Shown here: positions 47,816 through 56,426 of the stretch, piece by piece | How positions within the stretch are numbered: position 1 is the first letter of the stretch | Layout: every line of letters starts with the position of its first letter | DNA from: Coriobacteriia bacterium | Lineage (GTDB): Bacteria > Actinomycetota > Coriobacteriia > Coriobacteriales > Eggerthellaceae | Assembly: GCA_030537355.1 (NCBI GenBank) | Contig: JAUNNF010000004.1 | Span: 103,544-167,543 of the forward strand | Direction of reading: 5' to 3' | Length of the DNA stretch: 64,000 bases | Notes under the pieces: model-generated | Databases searched by the model: none | What the model was told of the DNA's origin: nothing | The model's input: only the letters and a program-made list of their open reading frames with translations | Position numbers and translations under genes: made by a program

Positions 47816-47891
47816 GGGCCGCTAGCTCAGCTGGCAGAGCAGTGGACTCTTAATCCAAAGGTCCGGGGTTCGAACCCCCGGCGGCCCACCA
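47816..47891 (+). tRNA. tRNA-Lys (anticodon CUU)
   Basis: 76-base tRNA with encoded CCA. The acceptor GGGCCGC pairs with GCGGCCC, the D-arm is AGCTCAGCTGGCAGAGC, and the anticodon loop CTCTTAA gives CUU, decoding AAG. The T-arm is CGGGGTTCGAACCCCCG. The first pair of the anticodon stem looks mismatched. It lies directly after tRNA-His and ends 9 bp before a convergent gene. Confidence 0.95.
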
Positions 47892-47900
47892 GCTCAAACT

Positions 47901-48479
47901 TTACTCGCGCTCTAATCTTTTAAAGCGAGCTATCGTCATAGCAAATACAACTATGGAAATAGCAAGCATTGCAGCAGATGAAGAGAATAACGACATAGAC
48001 TCATAAGGAAATTCAAACGGTGTAAATAATCCTACGGCACATACAGTATGTAATGCAAGATAAAAAATTATTATTAATACACATAAAACATATGAATTTT
48101 TCTTAGGAGATCTACCTAAAGCTAACGCCACAATAAAACCAAACACCATACAAGAAAGCCCAATAAATAATGGGGTGATTACAGGATCAATCTTTACGTT
48201 TACGAAAGTAAAAGGTGTAATAGTAATAAATATAGCAGCTAAACCAAAAGTGTTTGTTGCTGTATGATAATAGACATTCCTATTTTTTTTATAACCAAAA
48301 ATACAATAATGTACTGCAAATATTGCAGATATAAGCATGATTACAGCTGTTATTTTTTCCATAACAACAGATACCGGATCAAACAATACCCTTACATTTA
48401 AAACAGCCGTGTAAGCTACAAGCAAAAATGCAAGTATTGAAAAAACATTAAATATTCCTGATTTTTTTTGATTAGACAT
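47901..48479 (-). CDS. Six-helix membrane protein, unknown function
   Basis: 192 residues with about six predicted membrane helices (for example IFNVFSILAFLLVAYTAVLN and KITAVIMLISAIFAVHYCIF) and a short basic C-terminus (RFKRLERE). A GGAGGAAATT ribosome site precedes the ATG, and a TATAAT-like string lies in the 33-bp gap after the GH127-type gene. No family was recognised and no catalytic residues stand out. The gene converges on tRNA-Lys with a 9-bp gap and may be coexpressed with the lipoprotein gene upstream. Confidence 0.7.
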   Translation of the reverse strand: MSNQKKSGIFNVFSILAFLLVAYTAVLNVRVLFDPVSVVMEKITAVIMLISAIFAVHYCIFGYKKNRNVYYHTATNTFGLAAIFITITPFTFVNVKIDPVITPLFIGLSCMVFGFIVALALGRSPKKNSYVLCVLIIIFYLALHTVCAVGLFTPFEFPYESMSLFSSSAAMLAISIVVFAMTIARFKRLERE

Positions 48480-48512
48480 AATTTCCTCCTTTAAACAAAT
48501 TTATTATACAAC

Positions 48513-50402
48513 TTATTTATTGACAAAAACTGTTAAATTACTGTCTTTATCAGCCCAATGTTTACCACAAGAATTGTAACCTTTGAGAACAAGCTTTCCT
48601 CCCTTGTAAGGTACAGACAATCTAACCAAGTCGTCTTCTTGAAGTGGTAGTACAGTAAAGTTTTTAATATCTAGATCATTTATACTAATACTTGTTAAAT
48701 TAATTCCTGGGTTAGCTTCGGTATCTATGCCTAGTACAATGTCGCCATAAGATAAGGAAACCTTATCGTTTACAACAGTCTTTTTAATAACATGCCTAGT
48801 TTTAAATACAATTTCTTTTATGTCTTTTAACGGCTTATCACTAGTAGTAACTGTTCCCGCTAATGCAGGATATTTTACTCCGTCAATAGTAAGTGTTGTT
48901 TTATCGCCTATAGAAGAAGGAATCAAAAGCTCTAGTTTTTTATCAGACGAAGAATTAACTTTTATGTTTACTTCACCATTTGCAATAAAATCGCCATCAA
49001 TATTAAAACTTGTATCAGGAGTTTTAATTGTTCCTGCATAATAATCATTTAATCGAATATTGTTGTTGATCTCACTCACTGTATCTAGTGACATAAGACC
49101 TACAGCAGCAGATGATATGCATGCGCAACAACCATAATATTTTAGTTGAGGATTTAATGGATGCATAAAATATTGAAACCCTCCTGCAGCAACACCATGC
49201 TTACCTCCACCAAGTGGCGCATAGCTATCAAAAGGTAGATACACTAGTGGATCTGGGCCCATATGCTCTAAGTCATGAGCTCCTTGATTGTAATAATTAA
49301 CAGTACTCAAAAAAGCATTGACGCCACTCTTCTTTAAGCCCTCGTAGTATTTTATGTTGCCGGTTGTTTTATATAATAAATCCTGAATTCTCATCCATGT
49401 AACAGCAACGCATGTTTCTTGACCAAAACGTTCTGGCTCGACGGTTTGCATTTTGCTTCCATTATTAAACTGTTCTTCGTCATAACCAGCATTACCAACA
49501 ACAGTCACTTCAGTTATATCTACATCGTCAAAGAACTTTAATGCAGTGGCTTTAAGATAATCATTGTTTGTTACTAAAGCAAACCTATATACTCCCTCGA
49601 AGAAAGACATAGTCTCATAAGCCTTAGCTTCAGGATACTGATATGGCATTCTATCTGTATTGCTGCAAATATCTATTAAGTTGCCGTCTTCAGTTCTAAT
49701 ACCACCAGTGTCAACAATATATTTAGCAAAATCAATGTATTTATTATCGCCTGTAACTTCATATAAGTTAACAATTGGCTCTAAAATAGATGCGGAGTTA
49801 ACACCTAACCAGTTATTTGAAGCATGAGTTATTTCAGTTTTGTTAGATTCATGTCCAATATTAGCAATAATACAATCTGCATGTTTGCAAACTGCTGTTT
49901 TGATTTGATCTTTTAAAGCTTGGTCTTTGCATATATCCATAAAACTTAACAGCGATGTCAAGATATATTTTCTACCCCATATATCCCAACCTTTGAACTC
50001 GTGTCCTGAAGAATAAGTTGTAAACGCTCCATTTTCGTCTTGCGCGCTAAGTAAATCCCTTACCGTTTCCTCTAATACATTATAAAGCTCGTCAGACTGA
50101 TCATATTTATAGCACAAAACAGCTCCACGCATTGTTTTGCCCCAATACTCGCATCTCCATGCGCTCTTTTCGGCATCTTCTTTAGTTCTAAAAACATCAA
50201 CGAATTGTTTCCACATATCCTTGTTTAAAAGTTGAGTTTGTTTTGTGAAATCCATAAGATTTTTGTAAAAACCAGTGTAATTCATAGATATATTAGTAGC
50301 TGGCTTACATTCATAATTAGCTTCAATAGGCTTGATTTTTGAACATGCTGTTAACGCAAAAACAGCAACAACTGCAACACCAAGTATAAGAACTTTTTTC
50401 AT
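48513..50402 (-). CDS. GH127/DUF1680-like glycosidase lipoprotein
   Basis: A 629-aa predicted lipoprotein with lipobox ALTAC (Cys20). The catalytic part resembles beta-L-arabinofuranosidases of the DUF1680/GH127 group: WRCEYWGKTMRGAVLCYKYD near residue 82, GWDIWGRKYILTSLLSFMD near 138, and a C-terminal beta region. The zinc/nucleophile set of GH127 appears conserved as Glu329 and Cys331 (FGQETCVAVTWMRI) and Cys425/Cys426 (YYGCCACIS), with an extra Cys428. It probably removes arabinose or related sugars from glycans at the cell surface. It ends 33 bp before the small membrane protein gene and starts 10 bp after the MATE gene. Confidence 0.82.
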   Translation of the reverse strand: MKKVLILGVAVVAVFALTACSKIKPIEANYECKPATNISMNYTGFYKNLMDFTKQTQLLNKDMWKQFVDVFRTKEDAEKSAWRCEYWGKTMRGAVLCYKYDQSDELYNVLEETVRDLLSAQDENGAFTTYSSGHEFKGWDIWGRKYILTSLLSFMDICKDQALKDQIKTAVCKHADCIIANIGHESNKTEITHASNNWLGVNSASILEPIVNLYEVTGDNKYIDFAKYIVDTGGIRTEDGNLIDICSNTDRMPYQYPEAKAYETMSFFEGVYRFALVTNNDYLKATALKFFDDVDITEVTVVGNAGYDEEQFNNGSKMQTVEPERFGQETCVAVTWMRIQDLLYKTTGNIKYYEGLKKSGVNAFLSTVNYYNQGAHDLEHMGPDPLVYLPFDSYAPLGGGKHGVAAGGFQYFMHPLNPQLKYYGCCACISSAAVGLMSLDTVSEINNNIRLNDYYAGTIKTPDTSFNIDGDFIANGEVNIKVNSSSDKKLELLIPSSIGDKTTLTIDGVKYPALAGTVTTSDKPLKDIKEIVFKTRHVIKKTVVNDKVSLSYGDIVLGIDTEANPGINLTSISINDLDIKNFTVLPLQEDDLVRLSVPYKGGKLVLKGYNSCGKHWADKDSNLTVFVNK

Positions 50403-50411
50403 AATAACTCC

Positions 50412-52133
50412 TTAGTCAATTTTATCAATTAAAAACGAACATCTATTAAATCCTGTAGATTTTAAATAAACGCGACCAGCAAGATACTCCATAAAATTAC
50501 TTAACAAGTAGACATTTAAATCGTCACATTGCTGATTTACGTTTGTAATATCAAATAAAACGCCATTATCTCGTTCTATTATTTTTACCTTATCATCTTC
50601 AATAATTATTGTAAATTCGGCAATAACTTTATTGCGATTTTTTCTAATCACGAGAATCGCAATTTCTTCTATTAAAAGTTCAACTCTGTTAATTACCTGA
50701 GTAGAACATGAATATTCGTTTAGAAAAATTCTAGATTGCTCTTGAACAGAAGAGATGCTGTCTTTATTTAATAAAACGTTAATGTTTTTGACATGATTAT
50801 TGCGGTCTTTAAGTAAAAACGGAAATTTTTTACCATGTTTTATAAGTAAGAAAAGCGCAATAACAAGTGTTGCCGCTAAAGGATAAACGCCGAAACCTAT
50901 TAAGGTACCATCAAGTCCAGCAATTTCATAACCTAGAACAATACAAAAATACGGCGCTATAAAGTAAATTATTGCAATGAATACAATTCCATAAGCAAAT
51001 CTTCCTGTTATTAAGTAATATTGTGAAAAACAATAACCTATAGGCAACAAAAATGCTGTTATGGAAAAACACCGAAGAACAAATATGGACTTCTCTACCA
51101 ATTCTGGAGTAACAACACCCAAAAATGATGTTATTAAATCTGCGCACAAAAAAGTTACCAAAGACAAAATAATACCAGTAACGATAGAAGCTTTAATGGC
51201 AAATTTCATGATTGTTTTTATGCCAGAATTGTTTTTTTCTGAATTGTAAATACACACAAATGGCGTTATGGCATTGCCAATACCTTGTCCTACATCGCCT
51301 AGTGCATAGCCAAATAAAGCAACATTTAAAATTGGCAGATAAAAATCTCCAAAACTCATAATAAAATATTTATTAAGAATAGTTGTAATTAATGCAGAAT
51401 ACAAATATGTAGACGCTTCCACAACACTATATCTTATTGAATTAAGTAAATATTTAATATTAAATGCAAGCTTAATCTTTACAGAATTACTCTTCTTAAA
51501 GAAATGTATTAAAAGTGATAATGTGCTAAGTACAATACAAATAAATGTAGCCATTGAAACACCAGCCAAACCATAACTTTGACATAAAACAAAAGATAAG
51601 ATCAAGTTAAACACTAACTGTATAACATCAGATAAAGCAGCAATTTTTTCATCTCCGTCATTATAAACAGTCTCATATAATAACCAATATAGTGGATAAA
51701 CTAAACCAACAAACTTAAAACAACTATAATACTCGTGAGTATATTCTAATAGACCAGGCGAAACACCGAAAAAATTAAGTATTGGATCTTCGAAAACAGT
51801 AATTAAAATACATAATACAACGCCCATAATTATTGTACCGAATATTGAGGTACAAAAAGACTTGTAAGCATTATCTTTCTGAAATTTTCCTATAAATCTA
51901 GAATAGTATATAGCTCCACCGTCGCCAACAATTACAGAAAAGAAAACTATCACATTATATACCGATGCTACGATTCCTACAGCTGCTAATGCGTTCTCGT
52001 TAATAAAATTGCCAGCGATTACATTGTCAACTTCGCCACCTAAAAAACAAACTATCAAAGATAATGTTCCAACACAGAACATACGATAAAATTTGCTTGC
52101 ACAAAAAAAGACTTTTTTACTTTTATTTCCCAA
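50412..52133 (-). CDS. MATE-family transporter with C-terminal kinase-like ATPase domain
   Basis: 573 residues. Residues about 15-440 form a 12-helix MATE/MOP transporter (VDNVIAGNFINENALAAVGI, YEIAGLDGTLIGFGVYPLAA). The remaining 130 residues are cytosolic and resemble a HATPase_c (anti-sigma or serine-kinase type) domain: VELLIEEIAILVIRKNRNKV followed by IIEDDKVKIIERDNGVLFDI, which has an N-box-like helix and a D-N-G box. The initiation codon appears to be TTG at 52133; the first in-frame ATG lies 51 bp inside and has no ribosome site. The fusion suggests ATP-linked or signalling-linked control of transport. Substrate unknown. Confidence 0.82.
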   Translation of the reverse strand: MGNKSKKVFFCASKFYRMFCVGTLSLIVCFLGGEVDNVIAGNFINENALAAVGIVASVYNVIVFFSVIVGDGGAIYYSRFIGKFQKDNAYKSFCTSIFGTIIMGVVLCILITVFEDPILNFFGVSPGLLEYTHEYYSCFKFVGLVYPLYWLLYETVYNDGDEKIAALSDVIQLVFNLILSFVLCQSYGLAGVSMATFICIVLSTLSLLIHFFKKSNSVKIKLAFNIKYLLNSIRYSVVEASTYLYSALITTILNKYFIMSFGDFYLPILNVALFGYALGDVGQGIGNAITPFVCIYNSEKNNSGIKTIMKFAIKASIVTGIILSLVTFLCADLITSFLGVVTPELVEKSIFVLRCFSITAFLLPIGYCFSQYYLITGRFAYGIVFIAIIYFIAPYFCIVLGYEIAGLDGTLIGFGVYPLAATLVIALFLLIKHGKKFPFLLKDRNNHVKNINVLLNKDSISSVQEQSRIFLNEYSCSTQVINRVELLIEEIAILVIRKNRNKVIAEFTIIIEDDKVKIIERDNGVLFDITNVNQQCDDLNVYLLSNFMEYLAGRVYLKSTGFNRCSFLIDKID

Positions 52134-52172
52134 AATTTATACAGCCCTACTTTGTTAATATTTTACGTAAGC

Positions 52173-52214
52173 ACCAAAAATACCTTAGCACTAGTTAACC
52201 AAGGTATTTTTGGT
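52173..52214 (-). terminator. 14-bp inverted repeat after the GGGtGRT gene
   Basis: ACCAAAAATACCTT (52173-52186) and AAGGTATTTTTGGT (52201-52214) form a perfect 14-pair stem with a 14-base loop. It lies between the stop of the GGGtGRT gene and the start of the MATE gene, so it most likely ends the catabolic operon. A T-run is inside the 3' arm but no long U-tract follows, so it may be a less efficient terminator or an mRNA-stabilising hairpin. Confidence 0.6.
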
Positions 52215-52233
52215 ATAAATTATATTACTCAAG

Positions 52234-53235
52234 TTAAACGCCTTGAGATTGTGCAACAGCAACCGCAACTGCTACAGTAGCACCAACCATTGGATTATTC
52301 CCCATGCCAAGAAATCCCATCATTTCAACATGAGCAGGAACCGAAGAGCTCCCAGCAAACTGAGCATCGCTATGCATACGTCCCATTGTATCTGTCATAC
52401 CATAAGATGCTGGACCCGCAGCCATATTATCAGGATGAAGAGTACGTCCAGTGCCACCACCTGATGCTACACTGAAGTATTTCTTACCTTGTTCAGTGCA
52501 TTCTTTTTTGTATGTACCAGCTGTTGGATGTTGGAAACGAGTTGGGTTTGTTGAGTTACCAGTAATTGACACGTCAACTCCTTCATGATGCATAACTGCT
52601 ACACCCTCGCGAACATCGTCAACACCAAAACAACGCACGTCTGCACGCTCTGTGTCTGAGTAAGCTGTCTCTTTAACTACTTTAAGTTCTGATGTAGTAT
52701 AATCAAACTGAGTTTGCACATAAGTAAAACCATTGATGCGGCTGATGATTTGTGCGGCATCTTTACCAAGACCGTTCAAGATTACGCGTAATGGTTCCTT
52801 ACGAGCTTTATTGGCATTCTTTACAATACCAATAGCTCCTTCAGCGGCAGCAAAACTCTCGTGACCAGCTAGGAATGCAAAACATTTTGTCTCATCTCTA
52901 AGAAGCATAGCACCAAGGTTACCATGTCCAAGACCAACTTTTCTATCCTCGGCTACAGAACCTGGTATGCAGAATGCTTGAAGTCCAATACCAATTTTCT
53001 CAGCAGCATCTGCAGCATTCTCAATACCCTCTTTGATTGCAATAGCAGCGCCTACAACGTAAGCCCAACCAGCATTTTCAAATGCAATAGGTTGTACTTC
53101 CTTAACAGTTTTATAGGGATCAATTCCAGCCTTATCGCAAATTTCTTTGCATTCTTCAATAGAAGAGATGCCATGTTCTTTGAGCACGCCATTAATTTTA
53201 TCTACTCTTCTTTCATAACTTTCAAATAATGCCAT
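52234..53235 (-). CDS. GGGtGRT protein
   Basis: 333 residues named for the signature seen here as ASGGGTGRTLHPDNM, followed by SYGMTDTMGRMHSDAQFAGS. The C-terminus is hydrophobic and Gly/Val/Ala-rich (MGNNPMVGATVAVAVAVAQS). The family is conserved in anaerobic Firmicutes, Coriobacteriia and relatives and, as far as I recall, has no assigned function. It is usually next to an iron-sulfur scaffold-like protein, as here (9-bp gap). A link to Fe-S or redox enzyme maturation is inference. This is the last gene of the operon. Confidence 0.87.
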   Translation of the reverse strand: MALFESYERRVDKINGVLKEHGISSIEECKEICDKAGIDPYKTVKEVQPIAFENAGWAYVVGAAIAIKEGIENAADAAEKIGIGLQAFCIPGSVAEDRKVGLGHGNLGAMLLRDETKCFAFLAGHESFAAAEGAIGIVKNANKARKEPLRVILNGLGKDAAQIISRINGFTYVQTQFDYTTSELKVVKETAYSDTERADVRCFGVDDVREGVAVMHHEGVDVSITGNSTNPTRFQHPTAGTYKKECTEQGKKYFSVASGGGTGRTLHPDNMAAGPASYGMTDTMGRMHSDAQFAGSSSVPAHVEMMGFLGMGNNPMVGATVAVAVAVAQSQGV

Positions 53236-53244
53236 GACAACCTC

Positions 53245-53937
53245 CTATTCATTGCGCGGATCAATATATTTTGCCGCGCCCTCAAATTGACCATATGTAC
53301 CCTTAGCCTTTTCCAATGCCTCATTAGCATCGTCACCATTCTTGATGAATTCCATCATTTTGCCAAGATTAACATACTCATATCCAACAATTTCATTATC
53401 CTCATTTAAAGCATTCTTAGTGATATAGCCTTCAGTTAGCTCTAGGTAACGAGGCCCTTTTACCTTTGTACCATAAGTTGTACCAACCATAGAACGAAGA
53501 CCTTTTCCGAGGTCATCTAAGTTAGAACCAACTGGGAGCCCTCCCTCACTGAATGCAGTTTGTGAGCGACCATATACAATTTGTAAGAAAATCTCACGCA
53601 TTGCAGTATTGATTGCATCACATACAAGATCAGTATTCAATGCCTCAAGGATTGTTTTACCGATAAGAATTTCAGAAGCCATAGCAGCTGAATGTGTCAT
53701 TCCTGAACAACCAAGAGTTTCAACTAATGCTTCTTCGATAACGCCATCTTTAATATTAAGTGATAGTTTACAAGCACCTTGCTGAGGAGCACACCAACCT
53801 ACACCATGGGTTAATCCCTTAATATCTTTGATTTCCTTAGCTTTGGTCCATTCCCCCTCTTGAGGAATTGGTGCAGGACCATGATTTGCACCCTTATGAA
53901 CTGGGCACATTTTTTCTACTTCTGCAGTATAAATCAT
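53245..53937 (-). CDS. NifU/IscU-like iron-sulfur scaffold protein
   Basis: 230 residues. The scaffold-like block has VGWCAPQQGACKLSLNIKDG, LVETLGCSGMTHSAAMASEI and a third Cys in LNTDLVCDAINTAMREIF, so three cysteines could hold a cluster in the IscU manner. A further N-terminal MCPVHKGANHG adds a possible ligand. The C-terminal 90 residues are specific to this subfamily, which pairs with GGGtGRT proteins. The true client is unknown. It is 5 bp after the PTS IIB gene and 9 bp before the GGGtGRT gene. Confidence 0.82.
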   Translation of the reverse strand: MIYTAEVEKMCPVHKGANHGPAPIPQEGEWTKAKEIKDIKGLTHGVGWCAPQQGACKLSLNIKDGVIEEALVETLGCSGMTHSAAMASEILIGKTILEALNTDLVCDAINTAMREIFLQIVYGRSQTAFSEGGLPVGSNLDDLGKGLRSMVGTTYGTKVKGPRYLELTEGYITKNALNEDNEIVGYEYVNLGKMMEFIKNGDDANEALEKAKGTYGQFEGAAKYIDPRNE

Positions 53938-53942
53938 CTTTT

Positions 53943-54224
53943 CTACCTCCCAAAAATTTCGCCTAGTTTTTCTTTATACTCTTCCATATCTAACATGTTT
54001 TTGATACCGATAGCGCGCCCTGCTTTCTCAGCAATATGGAGCATATCGTTGGCGCAGACAAATAAGTCAGCAGCACCTGGAATAACATCGTCTATTGTTG
54101 AATGAACAACCTCGACGCCGTCTACACCAAACTCTTTTAATGTAGTTTGAGTATTCATCTCCATAATGAGAGAAGTGCCAAGGCCACAGCCACAAAAACA
54201 CATTATTTTATTTATATCTGCCAT
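53943..54224 (-). CDS. PTS sugar transporter IIB subunit, ascorbate (SgaB/UlaB) type
   Basis: 93 residues opening IMCFCGCGLGTSLIMEMNTQ, the phosphocysteine loop of the lactose/ascorbate-type IIB fold. Cys11 in C-G-C-G-L-G-T-S is the most likely phosphorylated residue. Later GVEVVHSTIDDVIPGAADLF is typical of these small proteins. It takes phosphate from a IIA domain and passes it to the sugar carried by IIC. No IIA gene is nearby. It shares one base with the IIC gene. Confidence 0.88.
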   Translation of the reverse strand: MADINKIMCFCGCGLGTSLIMEMNTQTTLKEFGVDGVEVVHSTIDDVIPGAADLFVCANDMLHIAEKAGRAIGIKNMLDMEEYKEKLGEIFGR

Positions 54225-55624
54225 TATTTGCTCTCCTTTTTACCAGTTTTTCTGCCTATTGTGTAATTATAAGCTATTGGCAACAAGAACAAAACAATAA
54301 CTATAACAAATAATCCTGTGCTAGAAACCAACTTGGCAATATTACCAAAGACAATACCAACAACACAGAAGTCTGTATCAGCAAATGTAGTGTTTGCGAA
54401 GCCTAAGTCTCCAAGAACTGGCAATAATGCAGCTGCTAATAATGTAATTGCAATACCATGAACGAAGGCACCAGCGATACAACCTTTAAGGCCACCTCGT
54501 GCATTACCGCAAACTCCAGCTGTAGCACCACAGAAGAAATGAGCAACTGCACCTGGTAATATTATTGCAACAGCGAGACCAGTTTGACCTAAAAGAGCAA
54601 GAACTGCAAGACCAACAATTCCTCCAACAAATGAACTTAAGAAACCAATGAGTACAGCATTTGGTGCAAATGGAAATACTGTTGGGCAATCAAGAGCAGG
54701 TTTAGCGTTTGGAACAACTTTCTCAGAAATACCTTTAAATGCTGGAACAATCTCTGCAATCAACATTCTAACACCAGCAAGAACGATATAAATACCAGCA
54801 GCAAATGTAATTGATTGTAGTGTTGCATATAAGAACCAATTACTACCCTTAAAAATTGCTGCAGCTTCACCACTATTTGCTCCAAAATTAGCGATGATAG
54901 CAACTACAAAGTAGCAAATGAACATGATAATAGAAATTGAAATTGAGTTGTCTCTTAAAAAAGATACACTTTTTGGAAAGTTAACATCCTCAGTAGTCTT
55001 TGCTTTTTCAGGGTCACCAATCTTTGACATCAATTTACCAATTTGAGCTGAAAGCCAATAACAGCAAGTACCAAAGTGACCTAAAGCCAAAGTATCATTA
55101 CCAGTGATTTTACGCATTGTAGGTTGCATAATTGCTGGAAATACACACATGCAAAGCCCAAGAAGAAGCGAGCCTGTTGCAATTAGCATCCAGCCTTCCA
55201 TGCCGGCACTCTTTAAGATAATTGCAATTAAACATGACATATATAATGAATGATGCCCGGACAAAAATATGTATTTAAGTTTAGAGAATCTTGCGAGGAT
55301 GATGTTCATAATCATTCCAATCGCAAAGATTGAAGACGTCTCAATAGCGTATTGTGTAAGGCCAAGGGAAGTAATTGCCTCATTGTTTGGTACTACTCCA
55401 TGAATATTAAACGAAATCTGAAACAAATCTCCAAATGGAATGATTGCTTGCTGGATTACAGCAGCACCAGCATTTAGGATTACAAAACCAAGTATTGATT
55501 TAATAGTGCCCTTAACAACAGTTTGAGCATCTTTTCTTTGAAGCAAAAGGCCTATTAAGGCGATGATTCCGATAAAGATAGCTGGGGTTGACAAAAGTTC
55601 TTTGATAAATTGCAAAGCTTCCAT
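54224..55624 (-). CDS. PTS sugar transporter IIC subunit, ascorbate (SgaT/UlaA) type
   Basis: 466 residues with about ten or eleven predicted membrane helices. Motifs shared with the UlaA/SgaT family are LSTPAIFIGIIALIGLLLQR, TVVKGTIKSILGFVILNAGA, FLSGHHSLYMSCLIAIIL and GATAGVCGNARGGLKGCIAG. The family imports L-ascorbate and probably other sugar acids or pentitols with phosphorylation. The ula catabolic genes ulaD, ulaE and ulaF are absent, so the substrate may not be ascorbate. The gene is followed directly by IIB and preceded by the HAD gene with a 40-bp gap. Confidence 0.88.
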   Translation of the reverse strand: MEALQFIKELLSTPAIFIGIIALIGLLLQRKDAQTVVKGTIKSILGFVILNAGAAVIQQAIIPFGDLFQISFNIHGVVPNNEAITSLGLTQYAIETSSIFAIGMIMNIILARFSKLKYIFLSGHHSLYMSCLIAIILKSAGMEGWMLIATGSLLLGLCMCVFPAIMQPTMRKITGNDTLALGHFGTCCYWLSAQIGKLMSKIGDPEKAKTTEDVNFPKSVSFLRDNSISISIIMFICYFVVAIIANFGANSGEAAAIFKGSNWFLYATLQSITFAAGIYIVLAGVRMLIAEIVPAFKGISEKVVPNAKPALDCPTVFPFAPNAVLIGFLSSFVGGIVGLAVLALLGQTGLAVAIILPGAVAHFFCGATAGVCGNARGGLKGCIAGAFVHGIAITLLAAALLPVLGDLGFANTTFADTDFCVVGIVFGNIAKLVSSTGLFVIVIVLFLLPIAYNYTIGRKTGKKESK

Positions 55625-55664
55625 TTTTGACCTTTCTAATAACTGACGAGACTATTATATATGT

Positions 55665-56426
55665 TTAATCAAGAAATAAGTCCAAAACCTTTGCAAGTCC
55701 ATCATTATCGATATCATCACCTACATAATCAGAAACAGCTTTAACTTCTTCACTGCCGTTCCCCATTGCAACACCTGTGCCAGCATACTTAATCATCTTA
55801 ATATCGTTTTGACCATCACCTACAGCCATAATTTCAGCTGATGAAAGATTATTATGTTTGCAATACCACTTAAGACCTGATACTTTATCGAGACCTTTTA
55901 AGGTAACGTCTACTGCTTTTGGATGCCAACGCAAAAAACCAAAACCAGGAAACCTATGTGTATGTTTGGGTAATTCTTTCTCGTCAGCAAAAAATACAGC
56001 TTGACAAATCTCATTACCTGTATATTCCATAACTTTTGGAACTGGTGTATTAATGTCTTTTAGAGAACGCTTAACATAATCATTACAAAAATTAACATAG
56101 GCTATATCATCCTCAATAAACATAATCGGTATGTCCTTATCGTTAAACACTTTTACAAGAGGCTCCATATTTGTAATAGACTTTTTGAATAATACATTTT
56201 TGTTTTTATCTAAAATTAATTGCCCATTAATTGTAATAAATCCATCAAACTGAACACCGTCAATGGGCAAAAACTGCATTTCATACATATTTCTCCCAGT
56301 GGCCATAATAAATTCTATACCACGTTTTTGATACTTACGAATTGCATCAACTGCACTAACAGGTACTGAATTAGTGTTATGGGAAAGGAGCGTCCAGTCT
56401 ATATCTAAAAATACAGCTTTAATCAT
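55665..56426 (-). CDS. Cof-type HAD-IIB phosphatase
   Basis: 253 residues with the HAD nucleophile motif AVFLDIDWTLLSHNT, the second motif IEFIMATGRN, a central C2-type cap, a lysine in the HPKAVDVTLKG segment, and the Mg-binding motif AVGDGQNDIKMIKYAGTGVA. The family hydrolyses sugar phosphates and other small phosphate esters. Within this operon a sugar-phosphate phosphatase role is plausible but unproven. Its start overlaps the glycerate kinase gene by 8 bp. Confidence 0.88.
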   Translation of the reverse strand: MIKAVFLDIDWTLLSHNTNSVPVSAVDAIRKYQKRGIEFIMATGRNMYEMQFLPIDGVQFDGFITINGQLILDKNKNVLFKKSITNMEPLVKVFNDKDIPIMFIEDDIAYVNFCNDYVKRSLKDINTPVPKVMEYTGNEICQAVFFADEKELPKHTHRFPGFGFLRWHPKAVDVTLKGLDKVSGLKWYCKHNNLSSAEIMAVGDGQNDIKMIKYAGTGVAMGNGSEEVKAVSDYVGDDIDNDGLAKVLDLFLD

